Position numbers and translations under genes: made by a program. Under the pieces are notes generated by a model, which ran no database searches, was not told the DNA's origin, and saw only the letters and a program-made list of their open reading frames with translations. From Bryobacteraceae bacterium (GTDB lineage: Bacteria; Acidobacteriota; Terriglobia; Bryobacterales; Bryobacteraceae): a stretch of DNA of 33,357 bases. The DNA is taken from the NCBI GenBank assembly GCA_030041985.1, contig JASIAM010000063.1, positions 1-33,357 of the forward strand, in the 5' to 3' direction. Positions 31,967 through 33,357 of the stretch are shown here, piece after piece; the stretch's first letter is position 1; each line of letters begins with the position of its first letter.

Positions 31967-33150
31967 AGGGCACAGTGGACCGCCGCACAGCCGCGGTGAT
32001 GCTGGCCGGTTTCTGCGCATTCCTCAACCTCTATGCGCCGCAGCCGTTGCTGCCATTGCTCGCCCGCGAATTCCACACCACCGCCGCAGGAATCAGCCTG
32101 CTCATCACGGTTTCCACCGTGGCCGTCGCCATTGCAGCGCCGTTCACAGGGATTCTGGCTGATCACGTGGGGCGCAAGCGTGTCATCGTCCCCGCGGCTC
32201 TGCTGCTGGCGGTGCCTTCAGGCCTTGCCGCCACGGCCACCACTTTGCAGCAACTCGTTTTCTGGCGTTTCTGGCAGGGCATTTTCACGCCGGGAATCGC
32301 CGTGGTGGTCTCGGCGTACATCAACGATGAATGGGATGAAGGCATCGGGAGAGGGATGTCCGCTTACGTTTCCGGCACAGTGCTCGGCGGATTCTGCGGG
32401 CGCACGCTGACAGGACTCATCGCCGGCCACTTCCTCTGGCGTTGGGCATTTGCCGTGCTGGGGATCTTGTCGGTTGCCGGCGGATTGCTGGTATGGGCAT
32501 GGTTGCCCGCCGGAAAGCGTTTCGTGAAAGCTCCGAGGGCTTCCGCCACTGCGCGCGCCATGGCCCGTCACCTTCGCAATTCACGCCTGCTGGCGACTTA
32601 TGGCGTAGGTTTCTGTGTGCTCTTCTCCATGCTGGCCACGTTTACCTACGTGAATTTCTATCTGGCCGCGCCGCCGTTCGGATGGAGCGCCTCGGCCTTG
32701 GGTTTACTGTTTGTGGTGTATCTCGCCGGGGCGGCAGCCTCGCCCATTGCCGGCCGCTGGATTGACCGTGTGGGCCAGCGCCTTACCATTACGGTCGCTT
32801 TCGGCGGCGGTATGCTTGGCATTTTGCTGACGCTCATCCCTTCGCCGCCAATGATTCTGCTCGGTCTCGCCCTATGCTGCATCGGTACGTTTAGCGCGCA
32901 ATCGGCTTCCACGAGCTACGTCGGTGTCGTAGCCCACGAAGCCCGCGCCGCGGCGGTCGGCTTGTACGTGTTGTTTTACTACGTTGGCGGCAGCTTCGGC
33001 GCGGCCGTCCCGGGCCAGTTCTGGAGCCGTGGCGGATGGCCCGCCTGTGTCGCCCTGATTGCCGCGGTGCAGGCCCTGACCATTCTTCTGGCGGCGCTCT
33101 TCTGGCGCCCTGTAAAGCCGGTTCCCGCGGCCCTGCCCGGCCCGGTTTAG
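31948..33150 (+). CDS. MFS transporter (drug/metabolite exporter type)
   Basis: A protein of about 400 residues with twelve membrane helices of the major facilitator superfamily. The loop 2-3 motif is [18 protein letters not shown], and the N-terminus [21 protein letters not shown] resembles the YnfM-like exporter group. The second half repeats the fold, with [17 protein letters not shown] as the equivalent motif. The substrate is unknown. The start is uncertain: ATG at 31948, GTG at 31963 (overlapping the GT4 stop as GTGA) or GTG at 31975 with GAAGGG just upstream. Overlap with the glycosyltransferase gene suggests one transcript, perhaps for making and exporting the same compound. Confidence 0.88.
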   Translation: MARGAVKGTVDRRTAAVMLAGFCAFLNLYAPQPLLPLLAREFHTTAAGISLLITVSTVAVAIAAPFTGILADHVGRKRVIVPAALLLAVPSGLAATATTLQQLVFWRFWQGIFTPGIAVVVSAYINDEWDEGIGRGMSAYVSGTVLGGFCGRTLTGLIAGHFLWRWAFAVLGILSVAGGLLVWAWLPAGKRFVKAPRASATARAMARHLRNSRLLATYGVGFCVLFSMLATFTYVNFYLAAPPFGWSASALGLLFVVYLAGAAASPIAGRWIDRVGQRLTITVAFGGGMLGILLTLIPSPPMILLGLALCCIGTFSAQSASTSYVGVVAHEARAAAVGLYVLFYYVGGSFGAAVPGQFWSRGGWPACVALIAAVQALTILLAALFWRPVKPVPAALPGPV

Positions 33151-33179
33151 TCTCAATAAAAGGGATTACAAAATTATCC

Positions 33180-33357
33180 ATGGAAACTGTCCAAATTCTG
33201 CACCGATTCGAAAGAGTCACCGGAAAATTCGAGCGAGCAGCGGTGGAAGCGGCCGTAGCGCGCCGGGAGGAAATCACGCCCGAACTTCTGCGCATCCTCG
33301 AGGATATTGTGGAACGCGCAGCCGAGCTCGATGCCGAAGGCGATTACATGGCGCACT
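33180..33357 (+). CDS. DUF1186-like protein (N-terminal fragment)
   Basis: The frame runs from the ATG at 33180 off the right edge; 59 codons are visible. METVQILHRFERVTGKFERA is followed by a helix ending EITPELLRILEDIVERA. The pairing of an N-terminal helix with ITPELLRILEDI resembles the start of DUF1186/HEAT-like proteins. The rest is outside the window, so the call is provisional. It starts 30 bases after the MFS gene, with AAAAGGG well upstream as a weak ribosome site. Confidence 0.5.
   Translation, partial: METVQILHRFERVTGKFERAAVEAAVARREEITPELLRILEDIVERAAELDAEGDYMAH

Overview
The window looks like a chromosomal segment of an Acidobacteriota bacterium, most likely of the Solibacter/Bryobacterales type. 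The basis is moderately high GC, a secreted CarboxypepD_reg domain protein, a BlaI/BlaR1-type pair whose sensor protease carries a C-terminal TIGR03435 domain (a family expanded in Solibacter), a photosynthetic-reaction-centre-type cytochrome c domain in a gene that is not photosynthetic, and Uma2 and DUF433/DUF5615 genes. Genus is inference. I found no tRNA, rRNA or CRISPR array.

Layout. 1-107: 3' end of a transposase. 287-2836: two secreted proteins, one with a phage-tail-like module and one diheme cytochrome. 2857-6446 (minus): succinate dehydrogenase sdhC-sdhA-sdhB, resembling the mycobacterial Sdh1 type, followed by a frameshifted TPR-protein remnant. 6549-7112: a lone Uma2 nuclease-fold protein. 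7160-10802: the SAM-cycle genes ahcY-metK, divergent from an ArsR-methyltransferase fusion that is probably their SAH/SAM-sensing regulator. 10807-13544 (minus): an ABC importer of the urea carboxylase-associated (now guanidine-associated) type. 13692-15756: BlaI-like repressor and M56/TIGR03435 sensor protease. 15923-18818: a ureohydrolase resembling Ni-dependent guanidine hydrolase, overlapping a gene that fuses a CbiX-like chelatase to a DUF362 domain. 18845-21701 (minus): orphan NarL-type regulator, matrixin protease with YceH, and a TauD-type dioxygenase. 21774-23828: small secreted CarboxypepD_reg protein and an M28 peptidase broken by one extra A. 23833-28246 (minus): a tightly overlapped operon of secreted M24 aminopeptidase, CHASE2 histidine kinase and NtrC-type response regulator. 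28333-29018: DUF433/DUF5615 toxin-antitoxin pair. 29083-30800: membrane half of an ATP synthase operon (atpZ, atpI, atpB, atpE). 30872-33357: GT4 glycosyltransferase, MFS exporter, and the start of a DUF1186 gene.

Most interesting: the importer plus guanidinase-like ureohydrolase plus chelatase-DUF362 fusion reads as a guanidine (or similar ureide) uptake and hydrolysis locus. The expected HypA/HypB-like nickel chaperones are not seen, and a chelatase-like fusion sits where a metallocentre-assembly factor would be expected. The functional assignment is inference from family resemblance and gene order, not from any search.
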